Shown piece by piece: positions 16,820-25,404 of a DNA stretch of 64,000 nt. The stretch comes from an uncultured Clostridia bacterium. Its GTDB lineage: Bacteria; Bacillota; Clostridia; Christensenellales; CAG-917. Under the pieces are notes generated by a model, which was not told the DNA's origin, did not search any database, and was given only the letters and a program-made list of their open reading frames with translations. How positions within the stretch are numbered: position 1 is the stretch's first letter; each line of letters opens with the position of its first letter. The stretch spans positions 1 to 64,000 of the forward strand of contig CAKQUX010000004.1 of assembly GCA_934277645.1 (NCBI GenBank). The letters run 5' to 3'. The translations under genes and the position numbers were made by a program.

Positions 16820-17949
16820 TTTATTATGACAACGCCGCAACGACGAGAGTTTTTGACGAATGTATCGATTGCTTAAAGGAATACAATCAAAACGAATATT
16901 TCAATCCGTCGGCTCTTTATGCCGAAGCGTCTAAAATTAAAATTCTTCTCGATAAAGTAAGAGAAAACTTTAAAAAGCGACTTCACGCGCCCGAAGGAAA
17001 TTTATACTTTTTATCCAGCGGAAGCGAGGGTGACAATACCGTTTTATTCGGTGTGAAAAAACGTAAAGATTCAAAAATTATCGTAGGCGATGGCGAACAC
17101 GACGCTATTTTTAGCAGTGCCTTAGAGCTTAAAAATCAAGGATACAACGTTGAATTTGCTCCGATAAAAAGCGACGGAGCAGTGGATATAGAAAAACTTT
17201 CCGCAATGCTCGACGAAAACGTTTGCCTTGTTTCGATTATGCACGTTTCAAACGAAACCGGCGCGATAAACGATTTAAAAACAATTTCGTCGCTTATCAA
17301 AAAGAAAAGTCCGAAAGCTGTTTTTCATTCGGACGGCGTGCAGGCGTTCGGGAAAATCGACGTCAATTTAAGAGAACTCGGAGTGGATGCATATACGATA
17401 AGCGGACACAAAATTCACGCTCCTAAAGGCGTAGGTGCGCTTTGGATAAAAAAAGGCGTAAACGTTAAGCCGCTTATTTACGGTGGCGGACAAGAGAGTG
17501 GCTTTCGTTCTTCAACCGAAAACGTTGCGTCTATTATGGCTTTTGATAAAGCAAGTGAGCTGATTTTTGCGGATTTTGACCAAAAGATTTCTCAAAAAAG
17601 CGAAATTAGAGAATACTTGAAGGAATTTATCCTTAAAAACGTGCCTGAAACAGTTGTTTTGTCGCCCGAAAACGGCGCAAGTCATATACTCACGGTCGCA
17701 TTTAAAAATCTCAGGGGCGAAGTTTTGCTTCACGCTCTTGAAAAAAAAGACGTTCTTGTCGGTATCGGCTCTGCTTGTTCGTCGCATAGAGAAAGCCGAT
17801 TTAAAAAGCTGTTGGGGCTTGACGAATATCACCGCGACGGAATTGTCAGATTCAGTTTCGGATTGTTCAATACGTTAGACGAAGCAAAAATCGCGGCAAG
17901 CATAGTTGCCGACACCGCAAACGAGTGGAATAAATTTATAAGGAAATAA
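16816..17949 (+). CDS. Cysteine desulfurase (NifS/IscS family, NifZ-like)
   Basis: This 377-aa PLP enzyme has the N-terminal YYDNAATTRV, FLSSGSEGDNT, the His-containing GDGEHDA, the PLP lysine in SGHKIHAPKG (Lys199) and the mobile-loop cysteine in GSACSSH (Cys321). It removes sulfur from cysteine as an enzyme persulfide. It lies one base before thiI, the pairing known in Firmicutes, where a dedicated desulfurase (NifZ in B. subtilis) feeds ThiI for 4-thiouridine formation. Role in general Fe-S assembly cannot be excluded. Confidence 0.92.
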   Translation: MIYYDNAATTRVFDECIDCLKEYNQNEYFNPSALYAEASKIKILLDKVRENFKKRLHAPEGNLYFLSSGSEGDNTVLFGVKKRKDSKIIVGDGEHDAIFSSALELKNQGYNVEFAPIKSDGAVDIEKLSAMLDENVCLVSIMHVSNETGAINDLKTISSLIKKKSPKAVFHSDGVQAFGKIDVNLRELGVDAYTISGHKIHAPKGVGALWIKKGVNVKPLIYGGGQESGFRSSTENVASIMAFDKASELIFADFDQKISQKSEIREYLKEFILKNVPETVVLSPENGASHILTVAFKNLRGEVLLHALEKKDVLVGIGSACSSHRESRFKKLLGLDEYHRDGIVRFSFGLFNTLDEAKIAASIVADTANEWNKFIRK

Positions 17950-17950
17950 T

Positions 17951-19120
17951 ATGGAAAAAGTTATCATCATACGATTTGGCGAAATATTTTTAAAAGGTAA
18001 AAATCGCGATTATTTCGAATCGTTGCTTATAAAGAATATAAAACATTCTTTAAGCGAGTTTCAATATGAGTTTAATCGTTCGCAAGGAAGATATTTCATA
18101 GAAAATTATAATCCGACAGACGAAGCCGAAATTTTAGATTGCGTGAAAAAGGTGTTCGGCGTTTATTCGGTTAGCGTTGCGCATAAGGTCGATACTGCTT
18201 ATTCCGAGAATTTTGCAGGAATAAAAGAAAAAGCCGTGGCTCTTGCGAAAGAGGCGTTTGATAACGGCGCAAAAACGTTCAGAGTTTCGGTTAAAAGAGC
18301 GGATAAAAAAATTCCGCTTACGTCTATGCAGATTTCTGCAGATATAGGCGGAGCGGTGCTTGAAAACGTTAAACTTAAAGTTGACCTTTTTAATTATGAC
18401 CTTGAAATTAGCGTAGACATTCGTGAAAACGGAAAGTCGTTCGTTTATAGCGGTGTCGAACTTGCGGTAGGCGGTTTGCCTGTCGGTTGTTCGGACAGGG
18501 GTATGTTGCTTTTGTCGGGTGGAATCGATTCGCCTATTGCGGCGTACATGATGGCAAAACGCGGAATGAAACTTTTTGCCGTTCATTTTTCCAGTCCGCC
18601 TTATACGTCCGATCTCGCAAAAGAAAAAGTAGTTACGCTAAGAAATTTAGTCAGTAAATATTGCACGGAAATAAAGCTCTTCGTTGTGCCGTTTACGGAA
18701 ATTCAGCTTGCAATTCACGAGAAGTGTCCTGCGGAATTTATGATTACGATAATGCGAAGAATTATGATGAGAATAGCCGAGCGTTTGGCTGTGCAAAACG
18801 ATTGCGGCGCTCTTATAACTGGTGAGAGTTTAGGACAGGTTGCGTCGCAAACTTTAAACAGCATAAATTGTACGAACAGCGTCGTAAAACTTCCTGTTTT
18901 AAGACCTCTTATTGGACTCGACAAAGAAGAGATTATGGAGAAGGCAAAACAAATCGGCACGTTTGAAACGTCGATACTTCCTTATGAAGATTGTTGCACG
19001 GTGTTTTTGCCAAAGAATCCTGCGACAAGACCAAAACTTGCCGTTGTCGAAAAAGCCGAATCCGTTCTCGACCTTGAAACGCTTATTACAAACGCATTAA
19101 ACAATATCGAAGTATTGTAA
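17951..19120 (+). CDS. thiI: tRNA 4-thiouridine synthetase ThiI
   Basis: The 389-aa protein has an N-terminal ferredoxin-like region plus THUMP domain (about residues 1-165), then a PP-loop ATPase (LLLSGGIDSP, about residue 188) and the C-terminal EDCCTVFLPKNP. The rhodanese domain of the enterobacterial enzyme is absent, as in Bacillus ThiI. It uses persulfide sulfur from the upstream desulfurase for s4U8 in tRNA. AAGGA precedes ATG 17951 and a terminator follows. Confidence 0.95.
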   Translation: MEKVIIIRFGEIFLKGKNRDYFESLLIKNIKHSLSEFQYEFNRSQGRYFIENYNPTDEAEILDCVKKVFGVYSVSVAHKVDTAYSENFAGIKEKAVALAKEAFDNGAKTFRVSVKRADKKIPLTSMQISADIGGAVLENVKLKVDLFNYDLEISVDIRENGKSFVYSGVELAVGGLPVGCSDRGMLLLSGGIDSPIAAYMMAKRGMKLFAVHFSSPPYTSDLAKEKVVTLRNLVSKYCTEIKLFVVPFTEIQLAIHEKCPAEFMITIMRRIMMRIAERLAVQNDCGALITGESLGQVASQTLNSINCTNSVVKLPVLRPLIGLDKEEIMEKAKQIGTFETSILPYEDCCTVFLPKNPATRPKLAVVEKAESVLDLETLITNALNNIEVL

Positions 19121-19131
19121 AACAAAAAATA

Positions 19132-19157
19132 GTCCGACAGTTAGTCGGACGTTTTTT
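19132..19157 (+). terminator. Rho-independent terminator after thiI
   Basis: GTCCGAC (19132-19138) pairs with GTCGGAC (19144-19150) around AGTTA and is followed by GTTTTTTT. Confidence 0.9.
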
Positions 19158-19254
19158 TGTTTCAAATACCTTTTATAAATGCCTACAGATGAAAGCAATT
19201 GGCAATGACGCAATTTATAGCGATAGAATAAGATTGCTAAGTATTATAAAAACA

Positions 19255-19288
19255 GCGCTTTTATGTAATTGTTTATGCATAAAAGCGC
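19255..19288 (+). other. Leader-region hairpin upstream of rarA
   Basis: GCGCTTTTATG (19255-19265) pairs perfectly over 11 bp with CATAAAAGCGC (19278-19288), followed by ATTTTATTT. It lies directly after AGTATTATAAAAA (from about 19240). It could be a weak terminator placed 40 nt before the rarA start, or a second backstop for the thiI transcript. Confidence 0.5.
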
Positions 19289-19294
19289 ATTTTA

Positions 19295-19323
19295 TTTACT
19301 TTTAAAACTGTTTATGATATTAT
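19295..19323 (+). promoter_or_regulatory. Promoter of rarA, probably giving a leaderless transcript
   Basis: TTTACT (19295-19300), a 17-nt spacer and TATTAT (19318-19323) would place the transcription start about 7 nt downstream, on the A of the ATG at 19330. No ribosome binding site precedes that ATG, which fits a leaderless mRNA. TATAAT at 19321-19326 is an overlapping alternative with a 20-nt spacer. Confidence 0.45.
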
Positions 19324-19329
19324 AATTTT

Positions 19330-20619
19330 ATGGATTTGTTGGATTTAGTGAACGATACGAAAAAGCTTGCTCCGCTTGCCGAGCGTATGCGTCCGACGAC
19401 TTTGGACGAGTTTTTAGGACAAAGTCATATAGTCGGCGACGATTTACTTTTGGCGCGGGCAATTAAAGCCGATATGCTCGGAAGTTGCATTTTTTTCGGA
19501 CCTCCCGGTTCGGGAAAAACTACGCTTGCGAACATAATAGCGGAGCGTACTAACGCTAACTTCGTCAAGCTCAATGCTGTTACGGCAGGCGTTGCCGACG
19601 CAAAAAAAGTGATAGACGACGCAAAAGAGCAACTCAAAATGTATGGCAAAAAAACATATCTTTTACTTGACGAATGTCACAGATGGAACAAAGCTCAGTC
19701 GGATAGCGTGTTGCAAGCCGTCGAACAGGGAACGATTATTTTCATCGGTTCTACAACCGAAAATCCTTATTCGTCTATGACAAGAGCAATCGTTTCGCGT
19801 TGCCGAGTTTTCGAGTTTAAGAGACTTTCGGCAAATGACATTGCGCAGGGCTTAAAGCGCGCGATAGAAAGCCCTAAAGGGTTAAAAAATATGCAAGTTA
19901 AAGCGTCGGATGAGGCGTTAAATCATATTGCATTGACGGCGAACGGCGATATGCGCCGCGCGTTGAACGCATTAGAACTTGCGGCAATAACAACGAAACC
20001 AAACGCCGACGGCATTATTTTTATCGATTTGAAAGAGGCGGAGCAGTCTGTCGGTTGTCGTTCTCTCGGCGTTGACGAATCTGCATATTATGATATGATT
20101 TCCGCATTTATAAAATCTATGCGCGGAAGCGATTCCAATGCGGCTCTCTATTGGGCGGAAAGGCTCATAATCGGCGGCATCGACCCTATGCTTATAGCTC
20201 GGCGAATTGTTATTCAAGCGGCAGAGGACGTAGGAATGGCAGACCCTATGGCTTTGGTTGTCGCAACTTCGGCAATGACGGCTCTTCAAAACGTCGGACT
20301 GCCTGAAGGAAAAATTCCGCTTGCGGAGGCGATAGTTTACGTCGCAGAAGCTCCTAAATCGAACAGAGCATATCTTGCTATGCACAAAGCAGACGAAGCC
20401 GTGGCAAGCGTAAAAACCGAAAGCGTTCCCGTTGCTTTGCGTGACCCTAACTATAAGGGTGATGAAAAAATCAGCGGTTATCTGTATCCGCACGACTATA
20501 AAAACGGCTGGGTAAAACAACAATATTTGCCGGACGAATTAAAAGACGAAATCTTTTACGAACCGTCTGATCGCGGTTTTGAAAAGACCGTGTCAGAAAG
20601 GCAAAAGGATAGAAAATAA
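19330..20619 (+). CDS. rarA: Replication-associated recombination protein RarA (MgsA)
   Basis: This 429-aa AAA+ ATPase has ERMRPTTLDEFLGQ at the start, Walker A GPPGSGKT (residues 57-64), Walker B LLLDECHRW and sensor FIGSTTENP. The C-terminal tetramerisation region includes GGIDPMLIARRIVI, GLPEGKIPLAEA and YLYPHDYKNGWVKQQYLP. RarA acts at stalled replication forks. The family Walker B usually reads DEIHRF; here it is DECHRW, a mild variation. It has its own promoter and lacks a ribosome binding site. Confidence 0.95.
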   Translation: MDLLDLVNDTKKLAPLAERMRPTTLDEFLGQSHIVGDDLLLARAIKADMLGSCIFFGPPGSGKTTLANIIAERTNANFVKLNAVTAGVADAKKVIDDAKEQLKMYGKKTYLLLDECHRWNKAQSDSVLQAVEQGTIIFIGSTTENPYSSMTRAIVSRCRVFEFKRLSANDIAQGLKRAIESPKGLKNMQVKASDEALNHIALTANGDMRRALNALELAAITTKPNADGIIFIDLKEAEQSVGCRSLGVDESAYYDMISAFIKSMRGSDSNAALYWAERLIIGGIDPMLIARRIVIQAAEDVGMADPMALVVATSAMTALQNVGLPEGKIPLAEAIVYVAEAPKSNRAYLAMHKADEAVASVKTESVPVALRDPNYKGDEKISGYLYPHDYKNGWVKQQYLPDELKDEIFYEPSDRGFEKTVSERQKDRK

Positions 20620-20886
20620 TTAAATCTATCTGAATCGAATGAATGTGGACCTAACCGAATCGCTACTTAACGGCGATGAATGCATTTATTTCAAAATCGA
20701 AATTATAATGAAATCAAATTGCAATGAATGAATGCTTTTTAATAAAATTACATCGATAGTTAAATTAAAATTCGGTTTTTAATTAAGTTGTAAAATTAGC
20801 ATTGCGTATAGCCGCATCATTATCATTATAAAACGTTAAAATAAAAAAGTATTTGTTAAAGTAAATAAATCTTAGAAAGGAAAGAC

Positions 20887-21735
20887 ATGCTTAAAATTTC
20901 AAATTTGACAAAAACGTATAAGGGGAGCGACAAACCTGCCGTTAATCATATAAGTTTCAACGTAAGTGAGGGGGAGATTTTCGGTTTTATAGGTCCAAAC
21001 GGCGCAGGAAAATCGACTACGATAAAATGCATTTGCGGAATACTCGGGTTTGACGGCGGTCATATTATGCTTGACGGAAAAGACGTCAAGCAGCTTGACG
21101 CCAAAAGGCAAATCGGGTACGTCAGCGACAATCACGTTTTGTTTGAAAATCTGACAGGGCTTGAATTTGTAAATTTTATGTGCGACGTTTATGAAGTAGA
21201 CAGTTCGCTTCGCGCGGAAAGATTAGATAAGTATCTGGCTCTTTTTAATCTTGCCGACAAAATCAAAAGTCCTATAAAAAGTTATTCGCACGGAATGAAA
21301 CAAAAGATAAATATTATCGGTGCGCTTATTCACGAACCTAAACTTTGGGTTTTGGACGAACCGCTCACTGGACTTGACCCGACGTCTGCTTACGAACTTA
21401 AAAAGCTTATGCGCGAACACGCAAATAAGGGCAATATAGTGTTTTTCAGCTCACACGTTCTGGACGTCGTCGAAAAAGTTTGCGATAAAGTAGGTATCAT
21501 TGACGACGGTAATTTGGTTATGACTTCGAGCGTCGAAGACGTCAGAAGGTCGAAAAACCCTTCTCTTGAAGATTTGTTTATCAAAATTACTTCAAACGAT
21601 TCGCAAAACGCTTTTGCCGTTTACGAAACAGCAAATACAGTCGAAGCGAAATCGCAAAATACGGTTTCGCCGAACGGTAACGAAAACAAAATCGCCGATA
21701 AAACCGACGATGATTCGGAGAGTGACAATGGCTAA
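20887..21735 (+). CDS. ABC transporter ATP-binding protein
   Basis: This 282-aa protein shows Walker A GPNGAGKST (about residue 39), the Q-loop region, a signature YSHGMKQK in place of LSGGQ, Walker B LWVLDEPLTGLDP and the H-loop FSSHVLD. The DrrA/CcmA-like signature is typical of ABC-2 exporters. The last ~45 residues are a polar acidic tail (DKTDDDSESDNG end) beyond the conserved domain. It overlaps the permease gene by 8 nt. AAAGGA precedes ATG 20887. Substrate unknown. Confidence 0.9.
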   Translation: MLKISNLTKTYKGSDKPAVNHISFNVSEGEIFGFIGPNGAGKSTTIKCICGILGFDGGHIMLDGKDVKQLDAKRQIGYVSDNHVLFENLTGLEFVNFMCDVYEVDSSLRAERLDKYLALFNLADKIKSPIKSYSHGMKQKINIIGALIHEPKLWVLDEPLTGLDPTSAYELKKLMREHANKGNIVFFSSHVLDVVEKVCDKVGIIDDGNLVMTSSVEDVRRSKNPSLEDLFIKITSNDSQNAFAVYETANTVEAKSQNTVSPNGNENKIADKTDDDSESDNG

Positions 21736-23380
21736 GTTTTCGCTCGTTTTCAAGTTTTTGGTTAAAAATTCGCAAATATTGCCGAAAACCAAAAAAGAGT
21801 TTTTCAAGCTGTTATTAGTAGGCGTATGCTTTTTGCCGCTAATCGGAATACTTTGCTATTCCTTGGTATCTTTGACAAAAGCTTGCGTTATCGGCGGTGT
21901 TTTACCCGAGCTTCTTGTTCTTGCGATATCGTCTGTGCAGGCGTTTTTGTTCTTTTTCATATTCCGCACTTTTAACGCCGAGTTTTTCGACGCAAAGGAC
22001 AACGAGTTTTTCGCAACGTTGCCGATAAGTTCGACGTGTATATATTTTGCAAGATTTTTAAAGTATTATCTCAACGAATTGTTGTTTTCGATTATCGTTT
22101 TAACGCCGTTTTTGTGGACGATAATTATAACCGCGATTACTTCGGGCGTCGTATTTGGCGTGGGATTCTATTTTATGCTAATTCCTATATATCTTTTGAC
22201 GCCGCTCACACCGATACTTATCATATCGTCGTTTTCGTTGCCGATTGCCGCAATCAAAAGTTTTTTTAAGCAAAGAGGAACGTTGTCGTCAATACTTTCG
22301 ATTTTATTGTATCTCGGCGCAATGGTCGGATATTTCTTTCTTATTCCGAAAATGGACGCAATGGGCGAAGGTTTAACGCTTAATGCGGCGGCGATTACGG
22401 CTATCAAAACCGCGGGAAAAGTTTTTTATTTCAACCGCTGTCAGATTTTTGTCGCAACGGGAATAGAAGTCGGTAAAAACTTCGGAATAGGGTTTGCGAT
22501 ATTTATCGCTCTTGCGGCGATTGCTTTTTCTATGGCGTTCGCTGTTTACAAAAAAGGCTTTTCGACGAAATTTGAATCGTCGGCGCAATCGAATTTGCCT
22601 GTAAGTTTTAAAGGGAAGTCAAAGGTTTCTGCGCTTATGTCAAGGGATTTTAAGCAGATAATCAGAGTTCCGTCTATGGCAATAAATACTTTTGCAACTG
22701 CTTTTATTGCGCCCGTACTTTTGGCGATTATGGTTTTCGCCGGCTTTCAAAATTTGCTCGGCTCTGATGTCGGCACGCTCGGACTTACGTCTTTTCTTAT
22801 GATGTATGCTATGATGCTTACCCCGGGAACGAACACGTCGGCAAGTCTTGCGTTTTCAAGAGAAGGCAAATCGTTTGAATTTCTAAAACACTTGCCGATA
22901 AGTTCCGACGAACTCTTAAAGAGCAAAATTTTGCTCTCGTGCATAATTTCGATTGTTGCGACTTTGCTCAATATGATAATCGGTTTTGCGCTTTACAAGG
23001 TTTCGGCAATCGAAACGCTGTTTGTCGGCATAAGCGTGCTTTCGGCGTGCTTTGCTACAAACGTTGCCGGAATGTATATCGATTCAAAAAGACCGAATTT
23101 TGTTTGGAATACCGTAAACGAAATAACAAAACGCTCTCGCTCGCAATTTGCTATGCTTTTGCCGTTTTTCGTTTGCGCTGTATACGGGGTTTTGGTTTTT
23201 GCTTTTGGCGTGGCTTTGGATACTTTAAACGCTGAGAAAGTCATTAGTGGCATTGAAACGAAAATTATATTTTGGGCGGTTGTCACGGTTGTGTCCGTAG
23301 GCATCTCGGCTCTTGTGGGATTTTTACTGTTTAAAAAGGTCAAGAATAATCTTGAAAAAATAATAAGTCAAGATATATAA
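21728..23380 (+). CDS. ABC-2 type exporter permease, 550 aa
   Basis: The start ATG at 21728 (MAKFSLVFKFLVKNS) overlaps the ATPase stop; a longer frame from 21566 only reads the ATPase gene out of frame. The protein has about twelve hydrophobic segments in two halves, with a cytoplasmic stretch near residues 280-310 (SAQSNLPVSFKGKSKVSALMS). LPISS occurs twice, after a hydrophobic helix in each half (DNEFFATLPISS, FEFLKHLPISS), hinting at an internal duplication. It pairs with the upstream ATPase as an exporter. Substrate unknown. Confidence 0.85.
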   Translation: MAKFSLVFKFLVKNSQILPKTKKEFFKLLLVGVCFLPLIGILCYSLVSLTKACVIGGVLPELLVLAISSVQAFLFFFIFRTFNAEFFDAKDNEFFATLPISSTCIYFARFLKYYLNELLFSIIVLTPFLWTIIITAITSGVVFGVGFYFMLIPIYLLTPLTPILIISSFSLPIAAIKSFFKQRGTLSSILSILLYLGAMVGYFFLIPKMDAMGEGLTLNAAAITAIKTAGKVFYFNRCQIFVATGIEVGKNFGIGFAIFIALAAIAFSMAFAVYKKGFSTKFESSAQSNLPVSFKGKSKVSALMSRDFKQIIRVPSMAINTFATAFIAPVLLAIMVFAGFQNLLGSDVGTLGLTSFLMMYAMMLTPGTNTSASLAFSREGKSFEFLKHLPISSDELLKSKILLSCIISIVATLLNMIIGFALYKVSAIETLFVGISVLSACFATNVAGMYIDSKRPNFVWNTVNEITKRSRSQFAMLLPFFVCAVYGVLVFAFGVALDTLNAEKVISGIETKIIFWAVVTVVSVGISALVGFLLFKKVKNNLEKIISQDI

Positions 23381-23475
23381 TGTGTTTGTAATAACTGCGT
23401 TTTAATGACAATTGCATTTGTAAAATACGCAGGCTGTTTAAATCGAATACAAAAAACGACAGAATTAGGACGGAT

Positions 23476-23886
23476 ATGAAAAGAAAAATCGGACTCGACA
23501 TAGGGGAAGTAAGAATCGGCGTTGCCGTAAGCGATTTGCTCGGAACTATGGCACATGCAAGAGAAACGTACGTAAGACGCGGAATAAAAGGCGATATTGC
23601 GCATTTTTGCGAAATGGCAAAGACGGAAGACGCCGACGTTTTCGTATTGGGCTTGCCGATAAATATGGACGGCACGGAAGGTGAAAGAGTAGTAAAAACA
23701 AGAGAGTTTGGTGACTTGCTCGAACAGGCAAGCGGTGTAAAAGTCGTTTATCAGGACGAAAGGCTAACGACTGTTTCCGCCGAACGAGTTTTGCTCGAAG
23801 CGGATATGCGGCGAGAAAAACGCAAACAAGTTATCGACAAAGTAGCGGCGTGCATAATTTTGCAAGCCTATTTAGATAGGTTTTGA
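23476..23886 (+). CDS. ruvX: Putative Holliday junction resolvase RuvX (YqgF)
   Basis: The 136-aa product has the RNase H-like YqgF fold: LDIGEVRIGVAVSD at the N-terminus with the first catalytic Asp, FVLGLPINMDGTEGER near residue 57, and YQDERLTTVSAERVL near 96. The family takes part in pre-rRNA processing and was predicted to resolve Holliday junctions. The last two codons and the stop lie within an 18-bp tandem duplication that also supplies the next gene's -35 box. Confidence 0.95.
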   Translation: MKRKIGLDIGEVRIGVAVSDLLGTMAHARETYVRRGIKGDIAHFCEMAKTEDADVFVLGLPINMDGTEGERVVKTREFGDLLEQASGVKVVYQDERLTTVSAERVLLEADMRREKRKQVIDKVAACIILQAYLDRF

Positions 23887-23914
23887 CATATCTCAAGGTT
23901 TTGACATATCTCAA
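23879..23914. repeat. Perfect 18-bp tandem duplication across gene end and promoter
   Basis: GGTTTTGACATATCTCAA occurs twice head to tail (23879-23896 and 23897-23914). The first copy contains the last Phe codon and stop of ruvX; each copy contains a TTGACA -35 box. Only the second copy is at 17 nt from a -10 box. Confidence 0.95.
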
Positions 23915-23929
23915 AACTTGTGATATTAT
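23901..23929 (+). promoter_or_regulatory. Near-consensus SigA promoter of the DUF1292 gene
   Basis: TTGACA (23901-23906), exactly 17 nt, then TATTAT (23924-23929). The start codon at 23972 lies 43 nt downstream with an AAGGAG site, a typical leader. Confidence 0.85.
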
Positions 23930-23971
23930 AAACGAGAAATAAGTCGTAACACTGCGACTAAGGAGATAAAT

Positions 23972-24298
23972 ATGGCAGATTTTTTTGAAGATTCGGAAAA
24001 CTTGATTGACGAAGAAGACGATATCATCACGCTTCACAACGAAGTCAGCGACAAAGACGAAGATTTTTATCATTTGGCAACGCTTGACGTCGATAAGCGC
24101 TGGTTTGTAGTTTTGCAACCTGTTGAACCGCTTGAGGATATTGCGGACGACGAAGTTTTGATTTATGAGATAATCGAAAACGAAAACGGCGAAGACAGCT
24201 TTGCGCCGATTGAAGACGAAAAACTTCTTGACAGAGTATTTAAAGAGTTTGAAAAAGAACTTGAAAAATGCGAACAATTAAACGATGAAGCCGAGTAA
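23972..24298 (+). CDS. DUF1292 family protein (YrzB-like)
   Basis: This 108-aa very acidic protein (many D and E) has the DUF1292 pattern: DDIITLHNE at residues 16-24, a DEDFYHLATLDVDKRWFVVLQP core and VLIYEIIENENGEDSF. The position right after ruvX matches the B. subtilis yrrK-yrzB order. Function is not established. AAGGAG precedes ATG 23972 and a terminator overlaps the stop codon. Confidence 0.88.
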   Translation: MADFFEDSENLIDEEDDIITLHNEVSDKDEDFYHLATLDVDKRWFVVLQPVEPLEDIADDEVLIYEIIENENGEDSFAPIEDEKLLDRVFKEFEKELEKCEQLNDEAE

Positions 24299-24311
24299 AA
24301 TCGGCTTTTTC
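24289..24311 (+). terminator. Terminator overlapping the end of the DUF1292 gene
   Basis: AGCCGA (24289-24294) pairs with TCGGCT (24301-24306), followed by TTTTTCTTTT. The stop codon lies in the loop side of the hairpin. Confidence 0.75.
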
Positions 24312-24482
24312 TTTTAATAAAAGACGAATTTAAAAAATGTTTTACAGCATAGGCGGATTAGCGTAAGTGATTAAATTATCGATTTATCGATTGCATCTTA
24401 AATCCGTATTTAAAGTTAAGCCGAATCAGTAAATTTAAATTGCAAAACCGTAAAAAAAATTTCAAACAACGCCTTAATTCGT
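24312..24482. other. Non-coding spacer before the rpsB promoter
   Basis: AT-rich, no gene seen. GCCTTAATTCG-type sequence near 24470 may form a weak hairpin with the following GCG plus T-run (24485-24498). Confidence 0.35.
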
Positions 24483-24511
24483 TTGCGTTTTTTTTTATAT
24501 TTTTATATAAT
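24483..24511 (+). promoter_or_regulatory. Promoter of rpsB-tsf
   Basis: TTGCGT (24483-24488), 17 nt of mostly T/A, then a perfect TATAAT (24506-24511). The T-rich spacer is typical of a strong promoter for a ribosomal-protein operon. A leader of about 90 nt follows. Confidence 0.65.
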
Positions 24512-24521
24512 CGTTACAAAG

Positions 24522-24569
24522 CCACACTTGTGGGCAGTTTTTTGCTGTTGCCTTAGGGTTGCAAAAAAC
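24522..24569 (+). promoter_or_regulatory. Structured rpsB leader
   Basis: Two hairpins fall between the promoter and rpsB. One is CCACACTTGTGG (about 24522-24533). The other is a perfect 9-bp stem, GTTTTTTGC (24537-24545) with GCAAAAAAC (24561-24569). Ribosomal protein S2 genes are often autoregulated through their leader, so these may be the S2 target; this is inference. No U-run follows. Confidence 0.45.
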
Positions 24570-24611
24570 GTTTAACTCGCAAGGAGGACAAAAAACACAG
24601 GAGGCCAAAAA

Positions 24612-25394
24612 ATGGCAGTTACATCAATGAAAGCCTTGCTTGAAGCAGGCGTACACTTCGGACATCAAACAAAAAGATGGAATCCGAAAATGGGCAAGTA
24701 TATTTTCGCAGCAAGAAACGATATTCACATTATCGATTTGCAAATCTCGGTCGACATGGTCGAAGAAGCATACAAGTTCGTTAAAGAACAAGTAGAGCAA
24801 GGCAAGACGGTTTTGTTCGTCGGCACAAAGAAGCAAGCTCAAGACGCTATCAAAGAAGAAGCCGAAAGATGCGGAATGTACTACATCAACCAAAGATGGC
24901 TTGGCGGTACTCTTACAAACTTTAAGACTATCCGTACGAGAATCGACCGTTTGAACAAAATCAACCAAATGGAAATGATCGGTGAGTTCGACCTTCGTTC
25001 TAAGAAAGAAGTTCAAAAACTTAAAGCCGAAAGAGATATCCTTGAAAAGAACCTTGGCGGTATCAAGAATATGCGTTCGCTCCCGGGCGTTATGTTCGTT
25101 GTAGACCTTAAGAAGGAAGAAATCGCAATCAGAGAAGCAAAAGCTCTCGGAATTCCTGTCGTTGCAGTCGTCGATACGAACTGTGATCCTGATCTTGTCG
25201 ATTACGTCATTCCTGGTAACGACGATGCAATCCGCGCAATCAAACTTTTCGCTTCAATCATTGCCGATGCTTGCATCGAAGCGAAACAAGGCGAAAGCGC
25301 AGTTCCGCAAAGAACCGAAGAAGCAGCCGACGACGTAAAAATGGAAGACGTTGCAATCGAAGCCGGCAAAGCTATCGAAGAAAACAAGGACTAA
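24612..25394 (+). CDS. rpsB: 30S ribosomal protein S2
   Basis: The 260-aa protein starts MAVTSMKALLEAGVHFGHQT, the S2 signature, and contains RWLGGTLTNFKTI, MRSLPGVMFVVD and VAVVDTNCDPDLVDYVIPGN. It assembles late into the 30S subunit. A GGAGG lies 7-8 nt before ATG 24612 and a second GGAGG about 20 nt further upstream. tsf starts 10 nt after the stop, the usual rpsB-tsf pair. Confidence 0.99.
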   Translation: MAVTSMKALLEAGVHFGHQTKRWNPKMGKYIFAARNDIHIIDLQISVDMVEEAYKFVKEQVEQGKTVLFVGTKKQAQDAIKEEAERCGMYYINQRWLGGTLTNFKTIRTRIDRLNKINQMEMIGEFDLRSKKEVQKLKAERDILEKNLGGIKNMRSLPGVMFVVDLKKEEIAIREAKALGIPVVAVVDTNCDPDLVDYVIPGNDDAIRAIKLFASIIADACIEAKQGESAVPQRTEEAADDVKMEDVAIEAGKAIEENKD

Positions 25395-25404
25395 GGAGTA
25401 GAAT

